Below, piece after piece: positions 1-8,921 of a stretch of 42,324 nt of DNA (its first letter is position 1; each line of letters begins with the position of its first letter). Made by a program: the position numbers and the translations under genes. The stretch covers positions 1 through 42,324 of the forward strand of contig JAFORL010000161.1 in the NCBI GenBank assembly GCA_017393285.1, given 5' to 3'. The DNA comes from Lachnospiraceae bacterium. Lineage in GTDB: Bacteria > Bacillota > Clostridia > Lachnospirales > Lachnospiraceae. The notes below the pieces were generated by a model, which saw only the letters and a list, made by a program, of their open reading frames with translations, did not search any database and was not told where the DNA came from.

Positions 1-150
1 AATCAAAAATATATGAAATTAATCTGCTCAACTAACATCTTCCTTTGCAAATTACTGCAACAAGATGACAAAAGCCGCATATACTACGTCCCCTTCTTTC
101 ATAATAATACATATTTCAAGCCAATGTCAATTGTAAATTATCACAAAAAC

Positions 151-288
151 GTAACCGTTCAGCCAGAAGCTGAGCTCTTACCACTCGTAGCAAGCTATCA
201 GAGGTAAATTACTACGAGCTTTGTGTAATCTATGTATCTAAAGGTCCCCACACAGCAAAGTGTGAAGTGCTATCTGAAGTGTTATAAC
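151..288. repeat. MITE-like intergenic repeat, copy A
   Basis: The left end reads GTAACCGTTCAG. The right end, on the opposite strand, reads TAACACTTCAG, giving imperfect terminal inverted repeats about 138 bp apart. Two internal blocks recur at 14260-14345: CTCGTAGCAAGCTATC (184-199; 15 of 16 bases shared) and the 35 bases at 251-285 (28 of 35 shared). The CAGTTCAG/CTGAACTG core also occurs at 1263-1297, 25350-25380 and 33233-33262. No transposase is linked. Calling it a MITE is inference from size, inverted ends and dispersion. Confidence 0.5.
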
Positions 289-325
289 AAAAACTACATG
301 GATTGAACTCTTTACCTCCCTATGC

Positions 326-354
326 TTGCATAATTGACAACACGCATATATAAT
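326..354 (+). promoter_or_regulatory. Possible promoter reading into the 3' end of the barstar gene
   Basis: TTGCAT (326-331) and a perfect TATAAT (349-354) are 17 bp apart on the plus strand and point into the convergent barstar and barnase genes. No plus-strand gene lies downstream, so if active it would make antisense RNA. In DNA this AT-rich a chance match is quite possible. Confidence 0.3.
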
Positions 355-377
355 ATCGTAAATTTTTCGGCTATTCT

Positions 378-656
378 TTATTCTTTATTCTTTCTAAGCA
401 ATTCCAGGAATATTTTTCCATATTCTCCCATATTTTCAACAAACGTTTCTTCCCCCTGTATTTTTATTTGCCATTTTTGAGGTTCGGACAACCAATCAGC
501 CCAAGCATCAAGATTTCTTCCAAAATATGATGGTACCGGCAACCTTTCTTCCACCAAATCCCACAACTCTTTTTCCTTCGTAATGGTCGACAGATTTAAA
601 ATATAAGCAGCTGACGGATGCTCTTGCACAGATTTTCTTTCCATTCCTTTTATCAT
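378..656 (-). CDS. Barstar-family ribonuclease inhibitor
   Basis: A 92-residue cytoplasmic protein that should bind and block the barnase-like RNase encoded just upstream. The diagnostic segment is SYFGRNLDAWADWL (43-56). Asp50 and Asp54 sit where barstar Asp35 and Asp39 plug the barnase active site. The length fits the family (about 90 residues). Its ATG overlaps the RNase stop codon (ATGA), so the pair is probably translationally coupled. Met5 (644) is an alternative start, because the ribosome site AAAGGA abuts the first ATG very closely. Family assignment is firm; pairing with this RNase is inferred from overlap and family knowledge. Confidence 0.85.
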   Translation of the reverse strand: MIKGMERKSVQEHPSAAYILNLSTITKEKELWDLVEERLPVPSYFGRNLDAWADWLSEPQKWQIKIQGEETFVENMGEYGKIFLELLRKNKE

Positions 657-1225
657 TCCTTTCCAGATAAGTTTGCATCTACATGACTGACTTTCGTAAA
701 GGAAGCATAATGATCCTCTGTAAAAAAAATGTCCCCATCATTTGAAAATACCAAACGTTTTGCACCTCGCTTGCTTTGGTGCATCGTATCTAGATCACAT
801 TCATAATACTTCTTTCCTTTTTCAACAGGTAATTTTTTCTCATAATTGCCAAAATAATCTCCTCCAATGCAAGCCCCCTCTTTGTATGGATCCAGTCCGC
901 CACCAGTCCAACCATAAGACTTTGCTTCCGCTTTTGTTATGTAATTATCCGGCAAATGATGATACAAAGTCAAATATAAAATCACACCATCTTTATCATC
1001 ACAGGTTTCATTTTCTTTTATCGTATTCTTATTCGCATCTTCTGTTGTTGCAACAGAACTGTCTTCTGTGACACGAATTGTTTCCGTTACCTGTGGTGCA
1101 TAAGTAACAACATTTTCCTTTGTGGTATCTAATTTTTTTAATACATCACCTTGTTGGAAAAATACACCAATCATTGCAAGCAATGCAATCAATATGGAAA
1201 CAATATAGCTCTTTTTATTCTTCAT
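653..1225 (-). CDS. Barnase-like secreted or membrane-anchored guanyl ribonuclease
   Basis: Predicted microbial RNase (barnase/N1 family) that cleaves single-stranded RNA after G. Residues 7-23 form a hydrophobic signal or anchor segment, 27-80 is a polar linker, and 88-182 is the catalytic domain. That domain starts LPDNYITKAEAKSYGW, almost as in barnase. Active-site residues are present: Glu142 (barnase Glu73), Arg153 (Arg83), Arg157 (Arg87) and His172 in DHYASFTK (His102). The start is Met at 1225, eight bases after TAGGAG; the frame extends upstream to 1249 without a ribosome site. The gene is followed at once by its barstar-like inhibitor. A role in nutrient scavenging or competition is inference. 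No delivery domain (LXG, PT, WXG) is visible, which argues against a polymorphic contact toxin. Confidence 0.87.
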   Translation of the reverse strand: MKNKKSYIVSILIALLAMIGVFFQQGDVLKKLDTTKENVVTYAPQVTETIRVTEDSSVATTEDANKNTIKENETCDDKDGVILYLTLYHHLPDNYITKAEAKSYGWTGGGLDPYKEGACIGGDYFGNYEKKLPVEKGKKYYECDLDTMHQSKRGAKRLVFSNDGDIFFTEDHYASFTKVSHVDANLSGKE

Positions 1226-1262
1226 CTTTTTTTCTCCTACAAAAAACAATTATTCTAATCAA

Positions 1263-1297
1263 AAGAACAGTTCAGCCCGCAAGCTAAACTGTTTCTT
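1263..1297 (-). terminator. Hairpin terminator after the exonuclease III gene
   Basis: AAGAACAGTTCAGC and GCTAAACTGTTTCTT pair across a six-base loop. The minus strand continues into TTCTTTTGATT. It lies between the exonuclease stop and the RNase start, so it separates two transcription units. The stem is a member of the AACAGTTCAG palindrome family scattered through the window. Confidence 0.55.
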
Positions 1298-1317
1298 ATC
1301 CAGCATGATAACATGAA

Positions 1318-2148
1318 CTATATTTTTTGTATTTCCAATAAAATAGGTCCATGATCCTGACGTTCTCCTGAATCTATCATTTCTGACCTGGTAATCTTTT
1401 CTTTGATACGGTCACTAATCAAAAAATAATCAATTCTCCAGCCAGAATTGTTGATTTTACTAGTTTTCACTCTCTGTGCCCACCAAGAATATACGTTTTT
1501 TACATCACCATGTACATATCGAAAAGTATCTACAAATCCTTTGGACAAAAGATTTGTAAAACCTGCTCTTTCCTCATCTGTAAATCCTGCTGACTGATGA
1601 TTACTTGTAGGATTTGCCAAATCGATTTCTGTATGTGCTACATTAAAGTCCCCACAGGCAATCACAGGTTTTTCTTGATCCAGTTGACTCAAATATGTAG
1701 CATAACAACGATCCCATTCCTGCCGTTGTGAAAGTCTTTTTAATCCATCACCAGCATTTGGTGTATACACATTGACAAAATAAAATGTTCCAAAATCCAC
1801 CACCAAAATACGCCCCTCAGAATCCATAGTATCAGGGGCACCAATTTTCGGTGCAATGGTTTTTGCCTGCATATCTTCTTTGTAAAGTACCATTGTCCCA
1901 GCATAGCCTTTTTTTGCTGGTGGTTCTGAACTAACCCACTCCATATGATATCCAGAAAAATAGGTTTCCATGGCTTCGATATGTTTCTTACTAGGTCCTG
2001 TAGTCGATAATTTTGTTTCTTGAATTGCAATCACATCTGCCTCTTCCTCTGCAATTGTCTTCAGTACTTCCCTAGAAAGCACAGCTCTGGCAGAATCGGA
2101 AGTCAATGCAGCATTTAAAGAATCAATATTCCAGGAAATAAATTTCAT
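1318..2148 (-). CDS. xth: Exodeoxyribonuclease III (AP endonuclease)
   Basis: A 276-residue Mg-dependent enzyme of base-excision repair that nicks DNA 5' of abasic sites and trims 3' blocking groups. The endonuclease/exonuclease/phosphatase fold motifs appear in order: WNIDSLNAA (6-14, Asn7), IQETKLS (42-48, metal-binding Glu44), NVYTPNAG (126-133), GDFNVAHTEIDLANP (166-180, catalytic Asp167 and Asn169), WRIDYFLIS near residue 242, and QDHGP (264-268, Asp265-His266 pair). The length equals typical single-domain ExoA/XthA enzymes. The ATG follows AGGAG by nine bases. It stands alone, with the hairpin at 1263-1297 behind it. Confidence 0.95.
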   Translation of the reverse strand: MKFISWNIDSLNAALTSDSARAVLSREVLKTIAEEEADVIAIQETKLSTTGPSKKHIEAMETYFSGYHMEWVSSEPPAKKGYAGTMVLYKEDMQAKTIAPKIGAPDTMDSEGRILVVDFGTFYFVNVYTPNAGDGLKRLSQRQEWDRCYATYLSQLDQEKPVIACGDFNVAHTEIDLANPTSNHQSAGFTDEERAGFTNLLSKGFVDTFRYVHGDVKNVYSWWAQRVKTSKINNSGWRIDYFLISDRIKEKITRSEMIDSGERQDHGPILLEIQKI

Positions 2149-2267
2149 TGCTAGCTTCTCCTCTCACGTAAACTCTAACTTTGTTTGTATCCCACATCAA
2201 ATTTTAATAGACACAAATCATTTTGTTCGTTTTGCTAAGTATCCACCCATACTTTTCAAATCCTACA

Positions 2268-3251
2268 TCATGATTTACCACAGCAATGTTTATATTTTTT
2301 CCCACTACCGCATGGACACAAATCATTTCTTCCAATTTTTTTATCTCTTTGATAAGGCATACCACCAGTAAAGATTTTTTGTGGTTGATTTTCCTTTTCC
2401 ATAAGATATGCGTAAGTTTTTACCATCGTCTCTTCTAGTTGTTCTAACGTAATACCATCTGCTGTAAACAACAATAAAGCCTCCAAAGTCTCAGCTTCTT
2501 TTGCAGCCACATTTTCATCAATTGCAAGCAACAAGTCCTCGATTAAATGATAACTATGTGGGTAGGTCTCTGCAATATATGCAAATTCCTCTTTATGTAC
2601 AGGATAATATTGGCATAAATACCAATCATAAGATAAAATATCAATATTGGTGGTTACACGATTTACATTTTCATATAAGGCATCTTTTTGGGTATAATTT
2701 CTATCATAGCCGGCCTTCAATGCATTTTTAGCCATCATGCTTAATTTATGATCTGAAAAATAAGCATACGATTCTACAGATGCATAAGCCGAAGCCAATG
2801 TTTTCTGGTATATTTCTTTTTTCAGATAACCTTTCTTCTCAACCGTTTCCACTAACTGCGCAAACAAAGGACGGAACCAGTCATTCTCCATCATTTCACA
2901 AAGACGGATCAAAGTCTCTACCACATATTCCTGCATCAAATCATTCATTTGTATTCCATCTAGAAATTCAAAAAATGCATTGACATCGGTTTGATAAGAC
3001 TGATTTCTTGCCTCTACGTCTTCACGCAACAATTTTGGATATACTCTGGCTAATAAAATCCGAACCTGTTCATTTGACTCAACACCCAACATACTTTCGC
3101 ACAAAGCAATCACGCTACGAAATGCTTCTTTTTCTTCTAAATCCAAAGCCTTATTCATATCTTCCTGCAACGGCGCTGGTACTAATTTTAAAATTTCTTC
3201 TCTTTTTTTCTGCTGAAATCTTTTATTCGCTTCTTGTAAATTTTGTTCCAC
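2268..3251 (-). CDS. SEC-C metal-binding domain protein
   Basis: A 327-residue soluble, mostly helical, acidic protein. The last about 20 residues form a SEC-C zinc motif, [13 protein letters not shown], preceded by RNDL exactly as in the SecA C-terminus. The rest (1-300) resembles no enzyme I recognise and has a repeat-like helical look, rich in Leu, Glu and Ala. SEC-C modules bind Zn and, in SecA, contact SecB and ribosomes; here the partner is unknown. The start is GTG at 3251, nine bases after AAGGAG. No close operon partner is evident, with about 190 bp to the DUF445 gene upstream. Confidence 0.8.
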   Translation of the reverse strand: MEQNLQEANKRFQQKKREEILKLVPAPLQEDMNKALDLEEKEAFRSVIALCESMLGVESNEQVRILLARVYPKLLREDVEARNQSYQTDVNAFFEFLDGIQMNDLMQEYVVETLIRLCEMMENDWFRPLFAQLVETVEKKGYLKKEIYQKTLASAYASVESYAYFSDHKLSMMAKNALKAGYDRNYTQKDALYENVNRVTTNIDILSYDWYLCQYYPVHKEEFAYIAETYPHSYHLIEDLLLAIDENVAAKEAETLEALLLFTADGITLEQLEETMVKTYAYLMEKENQPQKIFTGGMPYQRDKKIGRNDLCPCGSGKKYKHCCGKS

Positions 3252-3444
3252 TTCTCTTCACTCCTTAAATCTTACTTCCAATCCACAAAATACTCTAATA
3301 TAACTTCTGCAATCTTGCTGTCATAATCCTATTGTTTTGTATCACAAAAACAAATGAAACTAACCTTTTAAACTGTGTTCTTATAGATTTGTTAACAGAC
3401 GAAAAACAGCTTATTTGTCTTGAAGCTATCCTGCCATTATACCC

Positions 3445-4341
3445 TTACAAGTAAAGAAATATATTGATAACACCAATCAAAGCACCGATTATAGCACCAA
3501 GATTAATGACAGCCTGTAATTCCTGTTTCATAACCGACATAGTCAAATCCTCTAATTCTTCTACCGGCATAGCTTTGATTTTTTCTTCTACAATCTGATC
3601 TATCTTTAGTTGATTCAACCACTGCTCTGCTTTTTCTACAACAATAGAACTATATATTTTCTCCAAAACAGTAGACACTCGCACTTCAGAAATCTCCCAT
3701 TCTTTTAAATTATCACCTGGCGTTCTTGCAAACATTGCAGCAGTTTCTTTTTCTACCAAGGGGCGTACCAAAGAGGCACCATTGCTTTCCACAAATTCTT
3801 TGGCTCCCTCTCCCATTTTCTGCGCAATACTTTCAAAAAAACTATCATTTAAAAACATTGCAAGCATAGGATTAGATAATAATTCATCAAACGTATTTTT
3901 TCCAATATCCATAATCAAGGAATCATAGGCAACTTTTTTTAATGCTTCCACAATCTTATTTGTAATAACCGTATCCAATCCATCTTTTTTCTCTTCTACA
4001 CTTGTAGAAGTATCCCAATCCTGTAACACTTCTCCTGTGGAAATGCTTTGGTTGTATAAATAACCGCCTACACTGGCAACAAATTGTTGCTTCATTGCAT
4101 CTCCATTTAAAATTGTAAGAATATCCTCTTTCGTAAACAAGGTATGTCCTACTGCATTTCCCACTGCACTTGCAATTCTATCTTGATTTTTGGGTATCAC
4201 ACCAGGTGTAAAAGGTATTTTCTTGCCCAATACATATACCGGTTTTCTTGGTCGAAATAACATCTTTATTGCAATATAGTTGGTGCAATATCCAATCAAA
4301 GCACCGACCAACACAGGACAAATCAAACGTATATATTCCAT
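3445..4341 (-). CDS. DUF445 family membrane protein (YheB-like)
   Basis: A 298-residue protein with one N-terminal hydrophobic segment (about 7-28) and one at the C-terminus (about 277-298), flanking a large soluble, charged helical region. The N-terminal signature GYCTNYIAIKMLFRP, followed by PFTPGVIPKN, is typical of DUF445/YheB proteins of Firmicutes. The biochemical role of the family is not established. The topology suggests both ends in the membrane with the middle on one side. It is about 70 bp downstream of nadE on the same strand and may be cotranscribed with it. Confidence 0.8.
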   Translation of the reverse strand: MEYIRLICPVLVGALIGYCTNYIAIKMLFRPRKPVYVLGKKIPFTPGVIPKNQDRIASAVGNAVGHTLFTKEDILTILNGDAMKQQFVASVGGYLYNQSISTGEVLQDWDTSTSVEEKKDGLDTVITNKIVEALKKVAYDSLIMDIGKNTFDELLSNPMLAMFLNDSFFESIAQKMGEGAKEFVESNGASLVRPLVEKETAAMFARTPGDNLKEWEISEVRVSTVLEKIYSSIVVEKAEQWLNQLKIDQIVEEKIKAMPVEELEDLTMSVMKQELQAVINLGAIIGALIGVINIFLYL

Positions 4342-4392
4342 TTTCCATTCCTCTTTTCTAATCTAATCTATTGCCAGTGATTTTCCTAATAC

Positions 4393-6324
4393 CTACACAA
4401 AGAGCTGGGTTTCTATTTCTGATGGCAAGCGCAAGTCTCCTCTTGGACTCACAGAAACAGTACCAACCTTAACACCATCCGGCATACAATTTCTCTTAAA
4501 CTGTTGACGGAAAAATCTTGTATAAAAGACATCTAACCACTTGCATATTTCTGCATCCGAAAATTGATATGCAGGATTTTGTCTTACCGCTTCTTTACAA
4601 AGCTCCAACACTTCTTCTTTGTCCAATCCAAAACGCAATGTATAATACAAGAAAAAATCATGCAAAATGTATGAACCCACAGTATCTTCCGTCTTTTGTG
4701 CAATGGTGCCATCCGGATTTGGTGGTAACAATTCCGGACTTACAGGTGTATCAATAATGTCCTCTACAATGTGCGCCATATGCATATTTCCATCTTGGGC
4801 CATGTGATGACCGATTTCATCCACCAAGGTTCGAACCAAGGTTTTTGGTATACTTGTATTGACAGCATACATACTCATATGGTCTCCGTTGTAGGTACAC
4901 CACCCTAGCGCCAATTCCGACAAATCTCCAGTACCTACGACAAAGCCACCTTCTTTGTTGGCAACGTCCATTAAAATCTGGGTACGTTCTCTGGCCTGAC
5001 AATTTTCATAGGTGATATCTTGTACCGACTCCGCATGTCCAATATCTTTAAAATGTTGACGGACAGCGTCTACAATGGAAATTTCTCTGATTTCACAGCC
5101 CAATGCTTTCATCAATTCCACAGAATTATTCTTGGTTCTATTGGTAGTGCCAAATCCTGGCATGGTAATTCCCATTACGGTTTCAGAAGGCAGTCCTAAA
5201 TTTTTCACTGCTTGTGCAGAAACCAACAAAGCCAAGGTAGAATCCAAGCCACCGGATACCCCCACTACAATACATTTACAATGCGTGGTAGCAATTCTTC
5301 TCTGCAAACCTGCCACCTGCATTTGAAAAATAGAGATGCAACGTTCTCTCACATTTTTACTTGGAACAAACGGTGTCATTCCAATCTTCGCTTTTAATTC
5401 TTCTTTCTGCAACCATTTCTTTTCCACATGACAGGTTACATAATCAGACATAATATTTTCTAATTTACAATCCGAAAAAGATTTATTCGCCATTCGATCA
5501 TGACGAATTTTAGAGAGCATAAGATCTGCCACCAAGACATCATTGGAAAATGGAGGACATTCTGCAACCTTTTTACCATTTTCATAAACCAGTTGATGTC
5601 CGCCAAATACTACATCTGACGTAGATTCCCATTGCCCTGCCGAAGCATAAACATACCCACAAATACAACTGGCAGAAATATTTCCAATCAGATTTCTGCG
5701 ATATTCCGCTTTCCCAATTACTTCGTTGGAAGCAGATAAATTCACAATCACTTCCGCTCCTGCCAAAGACAATTTTCTACTTGGTGAAATCGGCGTCCAA
5801 GCATCTTCACAGATTTCTACTCCCAGAATTACCTTTTCCTCGCTATCTCCCAGTTCAAACAAAAGTTGGTTACCAAAAGGAACCTCCTGTCCTAAAATAC
5901 GCAAGCTACGAGTCGGCACCTTACGGGCAGAAAACCAACGTTTTTCATAAAACTCTCCATAATTGGGCAAATAAGTTTTTGGTACGATGCCACAAATACT
6001 GCCATTATGTAGCAAAACAGCGCAGTTAAAAAGTTCTCCCTCCACTACAATCGGCGCACCTACCAACAAAGCAGCACCAGCTTCTCCTACTTTCTTTGTA
6101 ACTTCACATAAAAATGTAAGTGCCTGTAAAGACTGATGCAAAAGCTGACCACTAAAAAATAAATCTCCACAGGTATATCCACTGATAGACAATTCCGGTG
6201 TCACTAATAAATCTGCCCCCTGCCCATAGCTTGCATAAAAATTTGCAATTTCCTTTGCATTAGCACTCGGATTCCCGATATGCACCTCAGGTGCAATTGT
6301 AGCTACTCTTACAATGTTTTTCAT
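4393..6324 (-). CDS. nadE: Glutamine-dependent NAD+ synthetase
   Basis: A 643-residue two-domain enzyme catalysing the last step of NAD synthesis: deamido-NAD + ATP + glutamine to NAD. The N-terminal nitrilase-type glutaminase (about 1-290) has the catalytic triad Glu44 (TPELSISGY), Lys116 (PKTYLPNYGEFYEKRWF) and Cys172 (VEICEDAW). The C-terminal synthetase (about 325-643) has the pyrophosphatase loop SGGLDS (357-362), preceded by VVGV. The size matches long bacterial glutamine-dependent NadE enzymes of the clostridial type. The ATG is preceded by GGGAGG. The next gene, DUF445, has no known link to NAD. Confidence 0.95.
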   Translation of the reverse strand: MKNIVRVATIAPEVHIGNPSANAKEIANFYASYGQGADLLVTPELSISGYTCGDLFFSGQLLHQSLQALTFLCEVTKKVGEAGAALLVGAPIVVEGELFNCAVLLHNGSICGIVPKTYLPNYGEFYEKRWFSARKVPTRSLRILGQEVPFGNQLLFELGDSEEKVILGVEICEDAWTPISPSRKLSLAGAEVIVNLSASNEVIGKAEYRRNLIGNISASCICGYVYASAGQWESTSDVVFGGHQLVYENGKKVAECPPFSNDVLVADLMLSKIRHDRMANKSFSDCKLENIMSDYVTCHVEKKWLQKEELKAKIGMTPFVPSKNVRERCISIFQMQVAGLQRRIATTHCKCIVVGVSGGLDSTLALLVSAQAVKNLGLPSETVMGITMPGFGTTNRTKNNSVELMKALGCEIREISIVDAVRQHFKDIGHAESVQDITYENCQARERTQILMDVANKEGGFVVGTGDLSELALGWCTYNGDHMSMYAVNTSIPKTLVRTLVDEIGHHMAQDGNMHMAHIVEDIIDTPVSPELLPPNPDGTIAQKTEDTVGSYILHDFFLYYTLRFGLDKEEVLELCKEAVRQNPAYQFSDAEICKWLDVFYTRFFRQQFKRNCMPDGVKVGTVSVSPRGDLRLPSEIETQLFV

Positions 6325-6410
6325 GGATTACCTCCCTATTGTTATTAACTATTAACTATTAATTCCATTCCTCCAACGTATAATGTCGAGGATACCATGC
6401 TATATAGAAA

Positions 6411-6446
6411 ATATGTGCAAGCAACAAAACTGTCGCCTGCACATAT
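6411..6446 (-). terminator. Terminator after purH
   Basis: ATATGTGCA (6411-6419) pairs with TGCACATAT (6438-6446), closing a GC-containing loop. On the minus strand the stem runs into TTTTC. It lies just past the purH stop and marks the end of the purO-purH unit. Confidence 0.6.
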
Positions 6447-6466
6447 CGAAAACCTACGCTCTAATT

Positions 6467-7642
6467 TTAGTGATGGAACAAACGAATACCTGTAAAGCTC
6501 ATTACAATGTTATGTCTGTTACATGCATCAATTACATCCTGGTCACGAATAGATCCACCTGGTTGTGCAATATAATTTGCACCACTGCGGAATGCACGTT
6601 CTACATTATCATCAAACGGGAAGAACGCATCTGAACCACATGTTACACCACTCAAATTCTTTAACCATGCCTGCTTTTCTTCTTTTGTAAATACAGCTGG
6701 TTTCTCTGTGAAAATATTTTCCCACTTGCCATCTGCTAATACATCCATATAGTCTTCACCGATATATAAATCAATGGCATTGTCTCTTTCTGCACGTTTC
6801 ATACCTTCTTTGAATGGTAAATTCATTACTTGAGGTGATTGACGTAAAAACCAATTGTCAGCCTTGCTACCAGCCAATCTTGTACAATGGATACGAGATT
6901 GTTGACCAGCTCCAATTCCAATTGCCTGTCCATTCTTTACAAAGCATACAGAATTTGATTGTGTATATTTCAATGTAATCATAGCAATTGCCATATCATT
7001 CTTGATGTTGTCAGGTAATTCTTTATTCTCTGTGACAATATTAGAGAAAAAGTCCTGATCAATCTTTAATTCATTTCTTCCCTGTTGGAAAGTAATGCCA
7101 TAAACTTCTTTTCTTTCTATTGGATTAGGCACATATGCAGGATCGATTTGGATAATTGCATAAGTTCCCTTTTTCTTTTCTTTTAAGATTTCTAATGCTT
7201 CTGGCTCATATCCAGGTGCAATAATACCATCAGAGAATTCTCTCTTGATAATCTTAGCTGCTGACACATCACAAACATCTGACAAAGCAATAAAATCACC
7301 ATAGGAAGACATACGATCTGCACCTCTTGCTCTTGCATAAGCTGCTGCCAATGGAGATAACTCTCCCAAATCATCTACCCAATAAATCTTTGCTTCTGTC
7401 TCAGAAAGTGGTACACCGATTGCTGCACCAGCTGGTGATACATGCTTAAAAGAAGTGGCTGCTGGAAGTCCAGTTGCAGCCTTTAACTCTTTTACAAGCT
7501 GCCAGCCATTAAAAGCATCTAAAAAGTTAATGTAACCTGGTTTTCCATTTAAAACCTGAATTGGCAATTCTCCATTCTCTACGTAAATCTTAGATGGCTT
7601 TTGGTTTGGGTTACATCCATATTTTAATTCTAATTCTTTCAT
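6467..7642 (-). CDS. purH: Stand-alone AICAR formyltransferase (PurH C-terminal type)
   Basis: A 391-residue enzyme transferring formyl from 10-formyl-THF to AICAR, the penultimate step of IMP synthesis. It corresponds to only the transformylase half of classical PurH. The catalytic Lys-His pair is in SFKHVSPAG (65-73), and further PurH motifs include [25 protein letters not shown] and [11 protein letters not shown]. The N-terminal MGS-like IMP cyclohydrolase domain is absent, so a separate cyclohydrolase is needed; the purO-like frame 90 bp upstream would supply it. The ATG at 7642 follows GGAGAT. This bipartite arrangement is known in Clostridia. The neighbour's broken frame makes the pathway's final step uncertain here. 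Confidence 0.92.
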   Translation of the reverse strand: MKELELKYGCNPNQKPSKIYVENGELPIQVLNGKPGYINFLDAFNGWQLVKELKAATGLPAATSFKHVSPAGAAIGVPLSETEAKIYWVDDLGELSPLAAAYARARGADRMSSYGDFIALSDVCDVSAAKIIKREFSDGIIAPGYEPEALEILKEKKKGTYAIIQIDPAYVPNPIERKEVYGITFQQGRNELKIDQDFFSNIVTENKELPDNIKNDMAIAMITLKYTQSNSVCFVKNGQAIGIGAGQQSRIHCTRLAGSKADNWFLRQSPQVMNLPFKEGMKRAERDNAIDLYIGEDYMDVLADGKWENIFTEKPAVFTKEEKQAWLKNLSGVTCGSDAFFPFDDNVERAFRSGANYIAQPGGSIRDQDVIDACNRHNIVMSFTGIRLFHH

Positions 7643-7732
7643 GAATATTTATCTCCAATCTATACAAATCTATACAATTTATTGACTATCCTAATGCAAA
7701 GTCTTGCACCTGTTTTCCTTATGTATGCAAGA

Positions 7733-8446
7733 TTATTTATTCTTATTTATAATCTTTGAAGTATACTTACCTGTTTCGATATCAATATAACGTACAAACA
7801 AAGATACCTTGTTATCTGCATTTAAACTATTCCATAACATATCTGTAAAAGCATCCATATCATCTGGAATCTCTACAACCTTTGGTTCACCTTCAAAACT
7901 TGGCAATGGATTACCATCACACATGTAAGTATGAATAAAACGTCCTTCTCCATTGATTGGTGTATTATATGCATATGTGAAACGATTGCATGCTGCACCA
8001 TTTCCATTGTTACTCTTTAAGATAGACATAGCATAATTAAAACTTCCATTTTCCACATGCATAATACCAGAAATTCTAGGTGTATAGTTTGGTGCATCTG
8101 GCTCAAACTCTCTTGTACGAAGTGCTTGTTCGAAGGTTTGTTGCTTATCCATTAATTCATAAATGGTATCTGTCTGATCTCCGTTTGTAACAATTGTCTT
8201 GTTTCCTAACACGCGAACTGGTGCATAAATAATCAAACTAGGATCACTTAACTTTGAAGGATCAAATGCCTGTGTACGAATTCCTTCTCCATCTTCCACA
8301 AATACACGATTTCTACTATTTTCACTTCTACCCATGATAAAATAAGCAGTCACAGCATATTTTCCATTCTTAGACTTTCAAATGACAATTCCTCTTCCTG
8401 GATACGCATTTTCCTTTAATTCTTTTTCAAGTGACAATGTTTGCAT
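7733..8446 (-). pseudogene. purO: PurO-like IMP cyclohydrolase interrupted by an in-frame TGA
   Basis: This gene would close FAICAR to IMP, the last step of purine synthesis. An ATG at 8446, six bases after GGAGGA, opens a frame reading MQTLSLEKELKENAYPGRG. Codon 23 (8378-8380) is TGA, and the same frame then continues without shift as KSKNGKYAVTAYFIMGRSEN to 7733. Family memory has glycine here (IVIGKS), so a single GGA-to-TGA change explains it. The open part from GTG 8353 (206 codons) has no ribosome site and lacks the N-terminal strand expected of this Ntn-type fold. The remaining sequence looks intact (NGDQTDTIYEL, ISGIMHV, RFIHTYMCDG), which implies a recent lesion, a sequencing error, or readthrough. 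TGA is a normal stop elsewhere, for example in the barnase-like gene. Confidence 0.8.
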
Positions 8447-8475
8447 TGTATTCCTCCATTCTGCATACAAGGTAC

Positions 8476-8547
8476 ACTGCATTATTTTTCCACTGTAACG
8501 TCAGCTGAAATCACTAGGTGTATCAGCTGAGAAGAAAAATAACCAGT
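8476..8547 (-). promoter_or_regulatory. Structured leader upstream of purO
   Basis: Three nested complementary blocks share one centre: ACTG (8476-8479) with CAGT (8544-8547), ATTTTTC (8484-8490) with GAAAAAT (8534-8540), and CAGCTGA (8502-8508) with TCAGCTG (8523-8529). They form one long stem with internal loops in the about 170-nt leader, ending some 30 nt before the purO start. It does not match the purine, ZTP or PRPP riboswitch consensus as I know them. A regulatory role is inference. Confidence 0.35.
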
Positions 8548-8620
8548 CTACATTAATTGTTTCTTTCATGCTTTCTCAATTCTGTTTGTATATTCTGTCT
8601 TTTTACACAAACCTATCTAT

Positions 8621-8649
8621 AGCATACCTTATTTTTTTTAAAAATTCAA
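8621..8649 (-). promoter_or_regulatory. Putative purO-purH promoter
   Basis: On the minus strand, TTGAAT (8644-8649) and TATGCT (8621-8626) are separated by 17 bp. This predicts a leader of about 165 nt before the purO ATG, containing the nested stem at 8476-8547. It is divergent from the histidine kinase promoter at 8699-8727. Confidence 0.45.
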
Positions 8650-8698
8650 TCATTTATTTCTGTGAAATAGAAAAGGTAAAATTCGACAAATAAATCTA

Positions 8699-8727
8699 TT
8701 GCCCTTTTTTCTATATTCATGTATAAT
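8699..8727 (+). promoter_or_regulatory. Putative promoter of the hybrid histidine kinase
   Basis: TTGCCC (8699-8704) is followed after 17 bp by a perfect TATAAT (8722-8727). The leader to the chosen ATG is about 190 nt. It holds a hairpin, AAAGGC with GCCTTT, followed by TTGC (about 8813-8846), which may act as an attenuator. Confidence 0.5.
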
Positions 8728-8921
8728 GAAAATTATAAGATATTTAATCACATTTTGTTATAAAAGCAAAATATATGACTCCATGGTTCCTTCTTATACA
8801 AAGCAAAGTAAGAAAGGCAAGGATGAAGCCTTTTTGCCAAGCAACGAAACACATGGTGTCTACACAAAAAGACTATACATGCGCTAGAAGATTGCACCTA
8901 AGATACAAGGAGATGATTTTC

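Larger units (their letters stand above)
1..377. other. Non-coding left edge with a repeat element
   Basis: No convincing gene lies here. The stretch holds a MITE-like repeat (151-288) and a plus-strand promoter-like pair (326-354), each listed separately. A 64-codon plus-strand frame (13-207) has no ribosome site and low-complexity composition, so it is not called. A minus-strand AGGGAGG followed by ATG TAG near 300-318 looks like a start region with an immediate stop and gives no gene. Confidence 0.6.

Noticed and set aside
13..207. 64-codon plus-strand frame at the left edge
   Set aside because: No ribosome site or recognisable domain, and it enters the repeat element at 151.
8378..8380. 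Selenocysteine or recoded glycine at the purO TGA
   Set aside because: No SECIS-like hairpin follows the TGA and no Sec-containing PurO is known to me. TGA serves as a normal stop elsewhere in the window, so a genome-wide UGA-glycine code is excluded.
8446..8614. ZTP (pfl) riboswitch before purO
   Set aside because: A GACTGG string is present, but the conserved 3' C/G-rich hairpin block and pseudoknot partner are not visible.
8728..8921. c-di-GMP-I riboswitch in the kinase leader
   Set aside because: The hairpin AAAGGC/GCCTTT superficially suggested it, but the CACGCACAGGGCAAACC and GACGCAAAGCC blocks are absent.
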